From: Treponema sp. UBA4692
Lineage (GTDB): Bacteria; Spirochaetota; Spirochaetia; Treponematales; Treponemataceae
NCBI GenBank assembly: GCA_002404895.1
Contig: DHKO01000020.1
Span: 52,335 to 76,102 of the forward strand
Length of the DNA: 23,768 nt
Direction of reading: 5' to 3'
Position numbers and translations under genes: made by a program. The first letter of the stretch is position 1. Every line of letters begins with the position of its first letter. Shown here piece by piece: positions 8,418-15,110 of this stretch. The notes beneath the pieces are model-generated. The model was given only the letters and a program-made list of their open reading frames with translations. It was not told where the DNA came from and did not search any database.

Positions 8418-8523
8418 AATTTATTTTTGATGATTGGAAAGAGAAAAACTTAGTTCTCAAGAGGCAGGAAAATGGAGAATTTTTTTTATGAGAATTGATG
8501 AAAAAAGTGTGAATAGACTGACA

Positions 8524-8569
8524 GAAAAAAATGAGCCTTCTGAAGTTAGGAATAAACTTCAGAAGGCTC
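8524..8569 (-). terminator. Rho-independent terminator after the flavodiiron protein gene
   Basis: A perfect 15-bp stem, GAGCCTTCTGAAGTT (8533-8547) with its complement at 8555-8569, has a seven-base loop. On the minus strand it is followed by ATTTTTTTC (8532-8524). It lies about 30 bases past the stop codon of the flavodiiron gene and separates it from the cellobiose operon promoter. Confidence 0.93.
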
Positions 8570-8600
8570 ACTTCAGAGCGCCAATTCTATGAAAAAAAAA

Positions 8601-9761
8601 TCAAACAAATTCTTCAGCCAGTTTTTCAAGCTGGCTCTCAACAGCGGCATTTACGGAAATTTTTATTGTGACTTTATCTTCCAGAATTTCTATTTCTTTT
8701 AACGGCTCAAACATTTTTGCCATAGCTTTTGCTGCAAGCGGCACCCAGGAACAATTTTCGATAAAAGCAACTGTTCTGTTTTGAAAGTTCCGCTCCGCAA
8801 GGTGGGAAATAAATTCGCGCATTTTAGGAAAAACTTCTCCATTGTAAGTTGTCGAAGCCAAAACAAGTTTTTTATAGCGGAAAGCGTCGGCAACACATTC
8901 AAAAATATCATTTCGCGCAAGGTCTTTAATCAAGACATTCTTGCAGCCTTTTTCTTTTAAAATTTCTGCAAGTCTTTCTGCCGCCTGCTTTGTATTTCCG
9001 TAAACAGACGTGTAAACGATGAAAATTCCGTCTGTTTCCGCTTCGTATTTTGACCATGTATCATAATACTTAATATATTTCTCCAGATTTGAATCAAGAA
9101 CAGGTCCGTGCAAAGGGCAAATTTTTTGGATTTCAAGATTTGCCGCCTTTTTAAGAACTGCCTGGACATTCGCGCCAAATTTTCCGACTATTCCAAAATA
9201 ATAGCGCCTGGCTTCATCCGTCCAGTCAAGAGAAGAATCCAAAGCTCCGAATTTTCCAAATCCATCTGCGCTAAAGAGAATTTTTTCCGTGCTTTCGTAA
9301 GTGAACATAACTTCCGGCCAATGCACATTCGGAGCGGCAATAAAATTCAAGACATGCTTTCCAAGCTCAACTTTGGAGCCTTCCGAAACTACAATCTGCC
9401 GTTCAGAAAAATCCGTGCCGAACATATTTTTCATCATCGAGAACGCCATTTTTGAAGAAACAATTTTTGAATCCGGATATTTTTTCATAAAAGCGGCAAT
9501 GTTCGCAGAATGATCCATTTCCATGTGCTGCACAACCAAAAAATCCGGCTTTTTGCCAGCCAACGCGTTTTCGATATTCTTAAGCCATTCTTCTCCAAAA
9601 TTTCTGTCAACGCTGTCCATAACAGCAATTTTTTCATCAAGGATAAGATAGGAATTATAAGACATTCCCTCAGGAACAGGAAACTGTCCTTCAAACAAAT
9701 CGATTTTGTGGTCATTAACACCAACAAACTTAACCGAATCCGAAATTTTCATATCTTTCAT
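8601..9761 (-). CDS. fprA: FprA-family A-type flavodiiron protein
   Basis: Cytoplasmic reductase of O2 to water and/or NO to N2O, using electrons usually from rubredoxin; an oxidative/nitrosative defence enzyme of anaerobes. Its 386 residues comprise a metallo-beta-lactamase-like diiron domain (about 1-245) and a flavodoxin domain (about 253-386). All expected iron ligands are present: His79, Glu81 and Asp83 in QHMEMDHS, His147 in APNVHWPE, Asp166 in SADGFG and His218 in PLHGP. The FMN-binding loop is YTSVYGNTKQAAE. No rubredoxin or flavin-reductase domain is fused at the C-terminus. AGGAGG is eight bases before ATG 9761; an in-frame Met three codons later is a weaker choice. It starts 33 bases after a membrane-protein gene on the same strand, so the two may be co-transcribed. 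Confidence 0.95.
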   Translation of the reverse strand: MKDMKISDSVKFVGVNDHKIDLFEGQFPVPEGMSYNSYLILDEKIAVMDSVDRNFGEEWLKNIENALAGKKPDFLVVQHMEMDHSANIAAFMKKYPDSKIVSSKMAFSMMKNMFGTDFSERQIVVSEGSKVELGKHVLNFIAAPNVHWPEVMFTYESTEKILFSADGFGKFGALDSSLDWTDEARRYYFGIVGKFGANVQAVLKKAANLEIQKICPLHGPVLDSNLEKYIKYYDTWSKYEAETDGIFIVYTSVYGNTKQAAERLAEILKEKGCKNVLIKDLARNDIFECVADAFRYKKLVLASTTYNGEVFPKMREFISHLAERNFQNRTVAFIENCSWVPLAAKAMAKMFEPLKEIEILEDKVTIKISVNAAVESQLEKLAEEFV

Positions 9762-9794
9762 GGCACTGCCTCCTATAAAAAACGTGTCAAAACT

Positions 9795-11087
9795 TTAGAG
9801 CAAAACTTCGCTTATAACCTTCCCCGACAATTTTTTTACAGTATCTTTGCTAGCATCAATATCTGTTCCGATTTTCTGGCCAGTTTTAGCGGCAATACTG
9901 CAAAAATCATTTTTAAAATCTTCCAGATGAACCGTGTCTGTCAATTGCAGCAAAAGCGAAATAAAAAACATAACAATATAAAGAGCGCCGTAAATTCCCA
10001 TCGCCTCGCTTATTTCCGTTATATGCGAAATTCCAATAATTACTAAAATAATCCACAAAAATCCGGAAATCGACCTTGCCCCGATCCAAGAAAGAAGAAT
10101 TATGAGCAAAAGACAAGTCTGGCTGTTTATGTTCAAAACCGGCACATTCCAAACCTCGTTCCCGACAAACATCGAACAAAGCCCGGAAATTGCCCAAATA
10201 TTTACAATCGCCTGCACAACCGAAAAAAACACCTGTTCCGCCGAGTCTTTCTTAAAAAAATTATATCTCAAAAGATAAGAAGCATAAATAAAAACCGCCG
10301 CAATCGCAGTCAGCATTGTCGCCTGCACAGAAACATCTTTTTCGATTTTATGCGTAAAAAACCAAAAATAAGTTTTAGAAACTTCGCTTTTAAAAGTAAG
10401 AAACGAAATTATAACCGGCACAAGCATCAAAAAAACGCCTGCAATTTCCATCCATCGCTTGCCTTTCTGCGCCGACGACAAATTCTTTCCGAGGAGCTTT
10501 TCAAAAAAAGCCGGCTCGCCAAATTTCCTATGCCGGTACGTATCCATCGCAATAAAACCAGTCAAAATCAAAAAAAGAACAATTCCAAAACCAGCCATAA
10601 AACACAAAGGCCGCCTCAAATCCTGTATTTGCTTTTGTTTTAGAATATTTTCCTGAACAGTCTTGTCGTAATGAACCAGCCAATCTCGTTCAGTTCGGTT
10701 TTGTTTTTTAAACTCAATTACAAGATTTTCCGTTTTTCTTTCTATATAAATGTCGTCCCTCAAAAATAAATCGCCGTTTTCGCTCTTAAAAAGAATTCTG
10801 TATTTAACTCCGGTTTTTAACTGCCATTCTTTTTCGCAAGCAATGCTCTTTTCGTCAAATTCTTCGCCGTAAAACTCTGCCCTGCGCTGCATTTTTCTTA
10901 ACGTTCTTTCGAATTTTGACACTGGCAAAAGATTTACACTCTGCTGAACCGGAGGCTTTTCGCCTTCGATTACAAAAATTGACGTTATTATAGAATTTGT
11001 GCCGTTTCTTAAAATCACATCGCTTGCCGCGCTCAAAAAACACAGACTAAAAACAGCAGACCAGCAAAAACAAAAAAATCTTTTCAT
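9795..11087 (-). CDS. Unrecognised membrane protein with extracytoplasmic domain and ~7 spans
   Basis: I do not recognise the family. The 430-residue product starts with a signal peptide (about 1-21, ending LSAAS). An extracytoplasmic domain of some 135 residues follows, beta-rich with paired charged strands. Next come about seven hydrophobic segments near 159-181, 213-232, 256-276, 286-308, 323-340, 342-355 and 363-382, then a hydrophilic tail of about 45 residues with no recognisable enzyme domain. The layout recalls 7TMR-DISM receptors, which are common in spirochaetes, but the usual cytoplasmic output module is missing. GGAG six bases before ATG 11087 supports the start, and a promoter lies at 11113-11141. 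The flavodiiron gene follows 33 bases downstream, hinting at a shared transcript. Confidence 0.8.
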   Translation of the reverse strand: MKRFFCFCWSAVFSLCFLSAASDVILRNGTNSIITSIFVIEGEKPPVQQSVNLLPVSKFERTLRKMQRRAEFYGEEFDEKSIACEKEWQLKTGVKYRILFKSENGDLFLRDDIYIERKTENLVIEFKKQNRTERDWLVHYDKTVQENILKQKQIQDLRRPLCFMAGFGIVLFLILTGFIAMDTYRHRKFGEPAFFEKLLGKNLSSAQKGKRWMEIAGVFLMLVPVIISFLTFKSEVSKTYFWFFTHKIEKDVSVQATMLTAIAAVFIYASYLLRYNFFKKDSAEQVFFSVVQAIVNIWAISGLCSMFVGNEVWNVPVLNINSQTCLLLIILLSWIGARSISGFLWIILVIIGISHITEISEAMGIYGALYIVMFFISLLLQLTDTVHLEDFKNDFCSIAAKTGQKIGTDIDASKDTVKKLSGKVISEVLL

Positions 11088-11112
11088 TCAAACTCCAAAA
11101 ACCACACATTAA

Positions 11113-11141
11113 ATAATAACCGCGGTTTCAAAAATCATCAA
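11113..11141 (-). promoter_or_regulatory. Sigma70-type promoter for the membrane protein/flavodiiron pair
   Basis: Minus-strand -35 TTGATG (11141-11136), 17-base spacer, -10 TATTAT (11118-11113). It lies 26 bases before ATG 11087 and is the only good promoter match upstream of the pair. Confidence 0.6.
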
Positions 11142-11181
11142 ATACAAACTTGCATGAAGTTCGCTCAATGCAAACAATCTA

Positions 11182-11210
11182 TTTAAACAACCTTTTTTTT
11201 CTGTTATTCT
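11182..11210 (+). promoter_or_regulatory. Weak promoter candidate for the ThyX-like gene
   Basis: TTTAAA (11182-11187), 17-base spacer with a T-run, and TATTCT (11205-11210) on the plus strand, 32 bases before the start codon. The matches are partial, so this is tentative. Confidence 0.35.
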
Positions 11211-11242
11211 GATAGTCCAATTAAAAAGAACAGGAGTTTACA

Positions 11243-11980
11243 ATGAACTTTGAAAATACACAGGTCTGGGGTTTTGAACACGCAATCCGCGGAATGAGAA
11301 ATCCCAAAAACAGCTGGGCAAAATCTGACAGCACTTTTAACGGTATTCAGGCAAATATCGGTTCCGCCGACTTAAAACTTATGCAGACACTCATAAAAAG
11401 CGGCTCAGAACATCGAAAATTTTTGCGCCAGATTTTTGTTTCTGTAGATATTACCGCACCAATGTACTGGTGGAGCGAATTTGACACTTACAAAGTTTCG
11501 ACAGTTGCAAATTCAACAAGCAAAATGCACAAGCTCGCCTCAACGCCAATCACTTTTGACTGTTTTGAACACGATGATTTTATAAACACCGATTGCGGTT
11601 CAACCTTCAAAGACGCTCAATCTGCCTGGCAGTCTTTAATTGAAGTTCTCGAATTTCTCAGAAACAAATTCAATGAAACAAAAGAAAAAAAATACTGGAA
11701 AGAACTGATCCGCCTTCTTCCGGAAAGCTGGCTTCAAAAACGCACAGTAACAATGAATTACGAAAATCTTCTCGGAATGTGCTCGAACGGACAAAGACGG
11801 CACCACAAACTAAATGAATGGTCGGGCGAAGACAATCCCGCCCTTAAGAATTTCATTTCCTGGGCAAAAACACTTCCATACGCGCAGGAACTGCTCTTCC
11901 AAAAAACAAGAATGGAAGAACTTGCCGAAGAAAACGTAGGATTAAAATCGGCCTTAAAAAAACTTGAAGCCAATTCTTAA
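11243..11980 (+). CDS. ThyX-like (FAD-dependent thymidylate synthase fold) protein lacking the RHR signature
   Basis: The 245-residue product resembles a family of phage and gut-bacterial proteins usually left hypothetical. By eye it aligns with ThyX along most of its length: DLKLMQTLIKSGSEHRKFLR (43-62) matches the helix before the core. VDITAPMYWWSEFDTYKV (68-85) matches the core strand-helix 'F-x-I-x-A-P-I-F-x-x-R-Q-x-x-R-H-R'. LLPESWLQKRTVTMNYENL (158-176) matches 'LP-x(4)-T-x(3)-T-x-N-x(3)-L', followed by an R/H-rich turn and W193. The catalytic RHR becomes TYK and the substrate-contacting NExSxRY is not preserved, so thymidylate synthesis is doubtful. The last about 25 residues look like a short coiled coil. 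AGGAG is six bases before the ATG. Monocistronic, with a bidirectional terminator behind. The fold is inferred; function unknown. Confidence 0.75.
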   Translation: MNFENTQVWGFEHAIRGMRNPKNSWAKSDSTFNGIQANIGSADLKLMQTLIKSGSEHRKFLRQIFVSVDITAPMYWWSEFDTYKVSTVANSTSKMHKLASTPITFDCFEHDDFINTDCGSTFKDAQSAWQSLIEVLEFLRNKFNETKEKKYWKELIRLLPESWLQKRTVTMNYENLLGMCSNGQRRHHKLNEWSGEDNPALKNFISWAKTLPYAQELLFQKTRMEELAEENVGLKSALKKLEANS

Positions 11981-11982
11981 CA

Positions 11983-12018
11983 AAAAAACCGGTTTGAAAA
12001 ACTTCAAACCGGTTTTTT
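11983..12018. terminator. Bidirectional Rho-independent terminator
   Basis: A 16-bp perfect stem, AAAAAACCGGTTTGAA / TTCAAACCGGTTTTTT, encloses a four-base loop. The A-run on one side and T-run on the other make it active in both directions. It lies between the convergent ends of the ThyX-like gene (stop 11980) and the SLBB export gene (stop 12022). Confidence 0.95.
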
Positions 12019-12021
12019 GCT

Positions 12022-13524
12022 TTAATTTATTACTCCAGTCACTGCAAGAACAGAAATACTTGTCGAAACTGCCGACAAAATCGTTGTTATTACAGGAGCG
12101 TATTGATTAAAATAATACAGTCCGCTGTTTGCTTTTGCGTCTATTGTCATTTCCGGCAAAATAAATTCAGTCTTTTTATGTTTTTTTCCGTTAATGTCGG
12201 TTATTGTTACTGCGTCCATTTTATTCTTTTCTTTTATAAATCCACCGGCAAGCCCAACATAGTAATCCCAGGTTCTGTCAGGAATATAAGGATAACGTCC
12301 AGGAGAATAAACTGCGCCGGAAACCGTCACAAAGAACTGTTTAAAAGGCACAATAAGGCGGTCATTGTATTTAATTTCAATCTTACTGTAATAAGTTGCA
12401 TCGTAAAGCATTTTTGAAAGATCAACAGGAATAGTTTCTGATCCACGCAAAATATAAGCGTTTTCCAAATCCGAAACATTCGTAAACATATTTTTATTGT
12501 TTCTTACAAAAAACGCATAATCTTCGCCATTGTTAAATCGCATGGCAACTTTTGTAGAAGCGACAAGATTGGTATTGGTATTGGTATTGGTAACCGCGCC
12601 TTCAACAAAAAGCACAGGCTTTAAATCTTCAAAAGTAGAAACTGTAACTTCATCATAGCAAATAAGTTTAAAATCGTCTATATAAGACTGTTCGTTCAAA
12701 TACAATTTTTCACCAGAATCATGCTTTCCTGTAACAGAGCGATAAAGTTCAATTCTCGAAAGATCGGCCAAAGATTCAAAACCATTGCCATAATAATCGA
12801 TAAGTTTTTTTAAGTTTTCTCCGTCAAGAAGTTCATAAACTCCAGGACGTTCAACAGCCCCATTCAAGGCAACACGGCGACTAATTCTGTTTACGACGAT
12901 TTTGTCGCCAGGACGCAAATAAGGATTCTGCGATAAATCGCCTTTTCTGTCAGCGAGAAATAAATCATAAGTTTTTTCTTCGCCACTTTCTGAAATAATT
13001 TTTATATTTCTTGAAGATGAGTAATCCGTAAAACTTTCTTTTATAAAAGTAGAAAGCCTTGTCAAAGCCCAGGCATTTTTCTGAACAGTCTTAACAACTT
13101 CGCCCGTAATTGTCACGCGAAAAGTTGCCGGAGAAGTAAGAACAAACTGAACTCCGCCCATCGGATAGTTTTTCTGAACAATTCCAGTAACCATGTTTTT
13201 TAACTGAAGATATGTAAGATTTTTGCAGTCAATTACACCGAGGTTAGCAATGCGGATTTTGTAAGTCGAGTCCACAGGAATTGAATAAGCAACTGAAGTT
13301 TCTCCAGCAGCAAAAGACAGGGTATAAACGTCACCGGCAGTTACAGGATACGAACTTTCCGACATTGCAAGCTGTGCGTCAGGAGTGTCATTTGCCTGAT
13401 GTCCAATTTTCGACTTTGAATCAACAGATGGTATTAACAAATTTTCATCTTGTGCAAAAGCAAAATCAGAAGCCAACAATAAAACTATGATACCAAGTTT
13501 TATAAAATTTCGTAAAATTTTCAT
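12022..13524 (-). CDS. SLBB-domain polysaccharide export protein (Wza-related), full-length copy
   Basis: Secreted protein of the polysaccharide-export class, expected to carry polymer across the cell envelope with the neighbouring chain-length protein. It has 500 residues: a signal peptide (about 1-24, ending FAFA), then a Poly_export-like start (YPVTAGDVYTLSF, about 59-71). SLBB-type blocks follow around VTITGEV, around VALNGAVERPGVYEL (about 217-231) and around VTVSGAVYSPGRYPYIPDRT (about 403-422). A hydrophobic C-terminal segment (about 477-498) may act as a membrane anchor. A tetrameric Thr-Asn repeat lies at about 312-319. Only two bases separate it from the chain-length gene, so the two are translated from one message; the upstream SD is weak (GAGAG). 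A paralogue lies divergently at 15111-16355. Exact export role is inferred from the domain family. Confidence 0.85.
   Translation of the reverse strand: MKILRNFIKLGIIVLLLASDFAFAQDENLLIPSVDSKSKIGHQANDTPDAQLAMSESSYPVTAGDVYTLSFAAGETSVAYSIPVDSTYKIRIANLGVIDCKNLTYLQLKNMVTGIVQKNYPMGGVQFVLTSPATFRVTITGEVVKTVQKNAWALTRLSTFIKESFTDYSSSRNIKIISESGEEKTYDLFLADRKGDLSQNPYLRPGDKIVVNRISRRVALNGAVERPGVYELLDGENLKKLIDYYGNGFESLADLSRIELYRSVTGKHDSGEKLYLNEQSYIDDFKLICYDEVTVSTFEDLKPVLFVEGAVTNTNTNTNLVASTKVAMRFNNGEDYAFFVRNNKNMFTNVSDLENAYILRGSETIPVDLSKMLYDATYYSKIEIKYNDRLIVPFKQFFVTVSGAVYSPGRYPYIPDRTWDYYVGLAGGFIKEKNKMDAVTITDINGKKHKKTEFILPEMTIDAKANSGLYYFNQYAPVITTILSAVSTSISVLAVTGVIN
12568..12591 (-). repeat. Hexanucleotide tandem repeat (ATTGGT)x4 inside the SLBB export gene
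   Basis: Four perfect copies of ATTGGT on the plus strand encode Thr-Asn four times on the minus strand. The unit is a multiple of three, so slippage would change linker length without a frameshift. The paralogue at 15111-16355 has no such run at the equivalent place. Confidence 0.9.
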
Positions 13525-13526
13525 AT

Positions 13527-14567
13527 TTAAACACTCTCTTTTTTTGTCTTTAAATTAAGTTTTTTCTGAGCCTCAGGATCATTTTTTATGTTCTGCCAGG
13601 CATTCAATGCAAAAGCCGCAAAAACCGAAATAAAAAATGCCGCAAAAGTAATGATTATGCAAAGTTTTCCGCGGCTAGGCTTGCTCTTCATATCAGGAAT
13701 TTCCGGACGCTCAAGAATTTGAAAAACAGGCTGTTCACTTTGCATTTTTACTTTCAAAAGTTCATACTGAGTTTTTAACTGTTCATAAACTTTCTGCTGC
13801 GCGCTTAATTCCATTTGAATTCTTGCAGTTTCGATTGAAACATTCGGACCGCCCCAAACAGAAACGCCTTTATTTACAGACGCGCCCAAATTCTGAGCCT
13901 CTTTTTCAAGCTTTAAGATTTCTTTGTACGTTGCGTCGATATTTGCTTCAAGATTCTTTTTTTCAATCCGGTTAGAATCAAGTCCAAGTTCATCAAAGCG
14001 GTTTTGCATCCAGTCAACGGCAAAATTTACAACATCTCTTGCAAAAACAGGATCAATGTCTGTAAAACCTATTGTAAAAACGCTGCTTTCCTCATCATAA
14101 GTAGAAACAAGCGTCTTTTTTAAAGCCTTTCTAGTGCTCGTAACAGGAAATTTTTCAATCTTATAACGCTCAGTCAAATTGAATTTTTTATTAACTGCGT
14201 CCAAATATTCATTTGAAGTGCTTAAATAATTTGCAAGCGAGCTGCGGGAAGAGCCGCCGCTGCCAACGCTAACGCCTGCTAAACTTGCAAGCGAGGAAAG
14301 AGAGCCGGACAAAGAGCCTGAGCTAGAATCTTCTTTTATGAGCATGTGAGCCTGAGGCGTAAACTGGTTTGGAAGAGGAGATTTTTCTGGCGGCAATTTT
14401 AAAGAGATTATAGAAAAAACTACTGCTCCAATTATTGCAAGTCCCGTAACTGCAATAATCATAAATTTATAATGAAGAAGAACTGCAATTAAATCCAAAA
14501 GCGAAATTTCATCGTCATTCTGCTCCGCAGTCTGTGAAGCAGTTTCTATATTTTGCGAATTTTCCAT
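13527..14567 (-). CDS. Wzz-type chain-length determinant / polysaccharide co-polymerase
   Basis: Inner-membrane protein that sets polymer length or couples synthesis to export. From ATG 14567 it has 346 residues. A short acidic cytoplasmic N-terminus ending DEISLLDLIAVLLHYKF is the usual Wzz entry motif. TM1 spans about 36-56. A periplasmic domain follows with a Ser/Gly/Leu-rich stretch (SGSLSGSLSSLASLAGVSVG), a beta region and a long coiled-coil-like helix (about 185-275). A proline-rich PEIPDMKSKPSRGK precedes TM2 (about 300-322). No tyrosine-kinase domain is attached. A TTG at 14615 would add 16 residues and overlap the regulator gene by 17 bases; ATG fits the family better, though neither has a clear SD. 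Operon with the XRE regulator upstream and the SLBB gene two bases downstream. Confidence 0.87.
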   Translation of the reverse strand: MENSQNIETASQTAEQNDDEISLLDLIAVLLHYKFMIIAVTGLAIIGAVVFSIISLKLPPEKSPLPNQFTPQAHMLIKEDSSSGSLSGSLSSLASLAGVSVGSGGSSRSSLANYLSTSNEYLDAVNKKFNLTERYKIEKFPVTSTRKALKKTLVSTYDEESSVFTIGFTDIDPVFARDVVNFAVDWMQNRFDELGLDSNRIEKKNLEANIDATYKEILKLEKEAQNLGASVNKGVSVWGGPNVSIETARIQMELSAQQKVYEQLKTQYELLKVKMQSEQPVFQILERPEIPDMKSKPSRGKLCIIITFAAFFISVFAAFALNAWQNIKNDPEAQKKLNLKTKKESV

Positions 14568-14598
14568 TTTGACAGTATAAAAAAATAAATACCTTAAT

Positions 14599-15012
14599 TC
14601 AATACACTGTTGCAATATGAATAATCATGCTTTCTATCGGTTGTTTTATTGCGGAAGGAATTTTCTCAAGACTGTCAATTATTTTTCGGTTCTTTTTATA
14701 AAATTCAATATATTGATTTTTATCTTCTATTTTTTGCAAAAAAGAATTGTCATTCTGTTCCGTTTGAGTTTTTTCTTTTTTTAAAAAGCGCTCCGTTGCC
14801 GGACGAATTTCTAAATCTTTTTCGTCAATCAGATATTCGAGAGGAACTTCCAGAACTTTTGCAATTTTTAACGCTGTGTCTACTCTTGGCATACTTTCGC
14901 GTTCAATACCAAGACCAATTCCCTGATAAGCAATATTTGCGCGAAAAGCTAATTCTTTGCGGGAAATCCCTTTATATTCTATTTCCCTCTCAACGTTTTG
15001 CCAAAAACTCAT
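14599..15012 (-). CDS. XRE-family helix-turn-helix regulator
   Basis: A 137-residue DNA-binding protein. The N-terminal HTH_3 domain (about 4-62) shows GISRKELAFRANIAYQGIG as the helix-turn-helix, with ALKIAKVLEVPLEYLI as the closing helices. A linker with clustered charges (ERFLKKEKTQTEQND) leads to a C-terminal helical part (about 90-137) that may mediate dimerisation. It is first in the operon with the chain-length and SLBB export genes. Two matching dyads, ACTACT-NN-AGTAGT, lie directly upstream (15024-15037 and 15073-15086), so it probably represses itself and the divergent SLBB paralogue. No SD is seen before ATG 15012. A TAAAAT box (15024-15019) would place the transcript start at the ATG itself, suggesting leaderless expression (tentative). 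Confidence 0.85.
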   Translation of the reverse strand: MSFWQNVEREIEYKGISRKELAFRANIAYQGIGLGIERESMPRVDTALKIAKVLEVPLEYLIDEKDLEIRPATERFLKKEKTQTEQNDNSFLQKIEDKNQYIEFYKKNRKIIDSLEKIPSAIKQPIESMIIHIATVY

Positions 15013-15023
15013 TGTCGCATTTT

Positions 15024-15037
15024 ACTACTTTAGTAGT
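15024..15037. promoter_or_regulatory. Operator 1, dyad ACTACT-TT-AGTAGT
   Basis: A perfect six-base-arm dyad, extendable by two more pairs if mismatches are allowed. It lies 12 bases from the XRE start codon, over the region where that gene's promoter must be, and matches operator 2 in both arms. Centre-to-centre spacing to operator 2 is 49 bases. Confidence 0.75.
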
Positions 15038-15040
15038 TTT

Positions 15041-15070
15041 TTGAAGTTGATTTTCTACAGATGATACATT
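15041..15070 (+). promoter_or_regulatory. Promoter candidate for the short SLBB paralogue
   Basis: TTGAAG (15041-15046), 18-base spacer, TACATT (15065-15070) on the plus strand, lying between the two operators. A start near 15077 would fall inside operator 2. Partial match to consensus. Confidence 0.4.
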
Positions 15071-15088
15071 AAACTACTACAGTAGTTT
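15071..15088. promoter_or_regulatory. Operator 2, dyad AAACTACT-AC-AGTAGTTT
   Basis: A perfect eight-base-arm dyad with the same ACTACT/AGTAGT core as operator 1. It covers the predicted start of the rightward transcript, a position suited to repression of the SLBB gene starting at 15111. Confidence 0.75.
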
Positions 15089-15110
15089 TTCTTAAAGAGG
15101 GAGCGCAGCC

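Noticed and set aside
14568..14615. TTG start extending the chain-length protein by 16 residues
   Set aside because: It lacks an SD and adds a hydrophobic lead (CIELRYLFFYTV) that the Wzz family does not have; ATG 14567 gives the usual acidic N-terminus.
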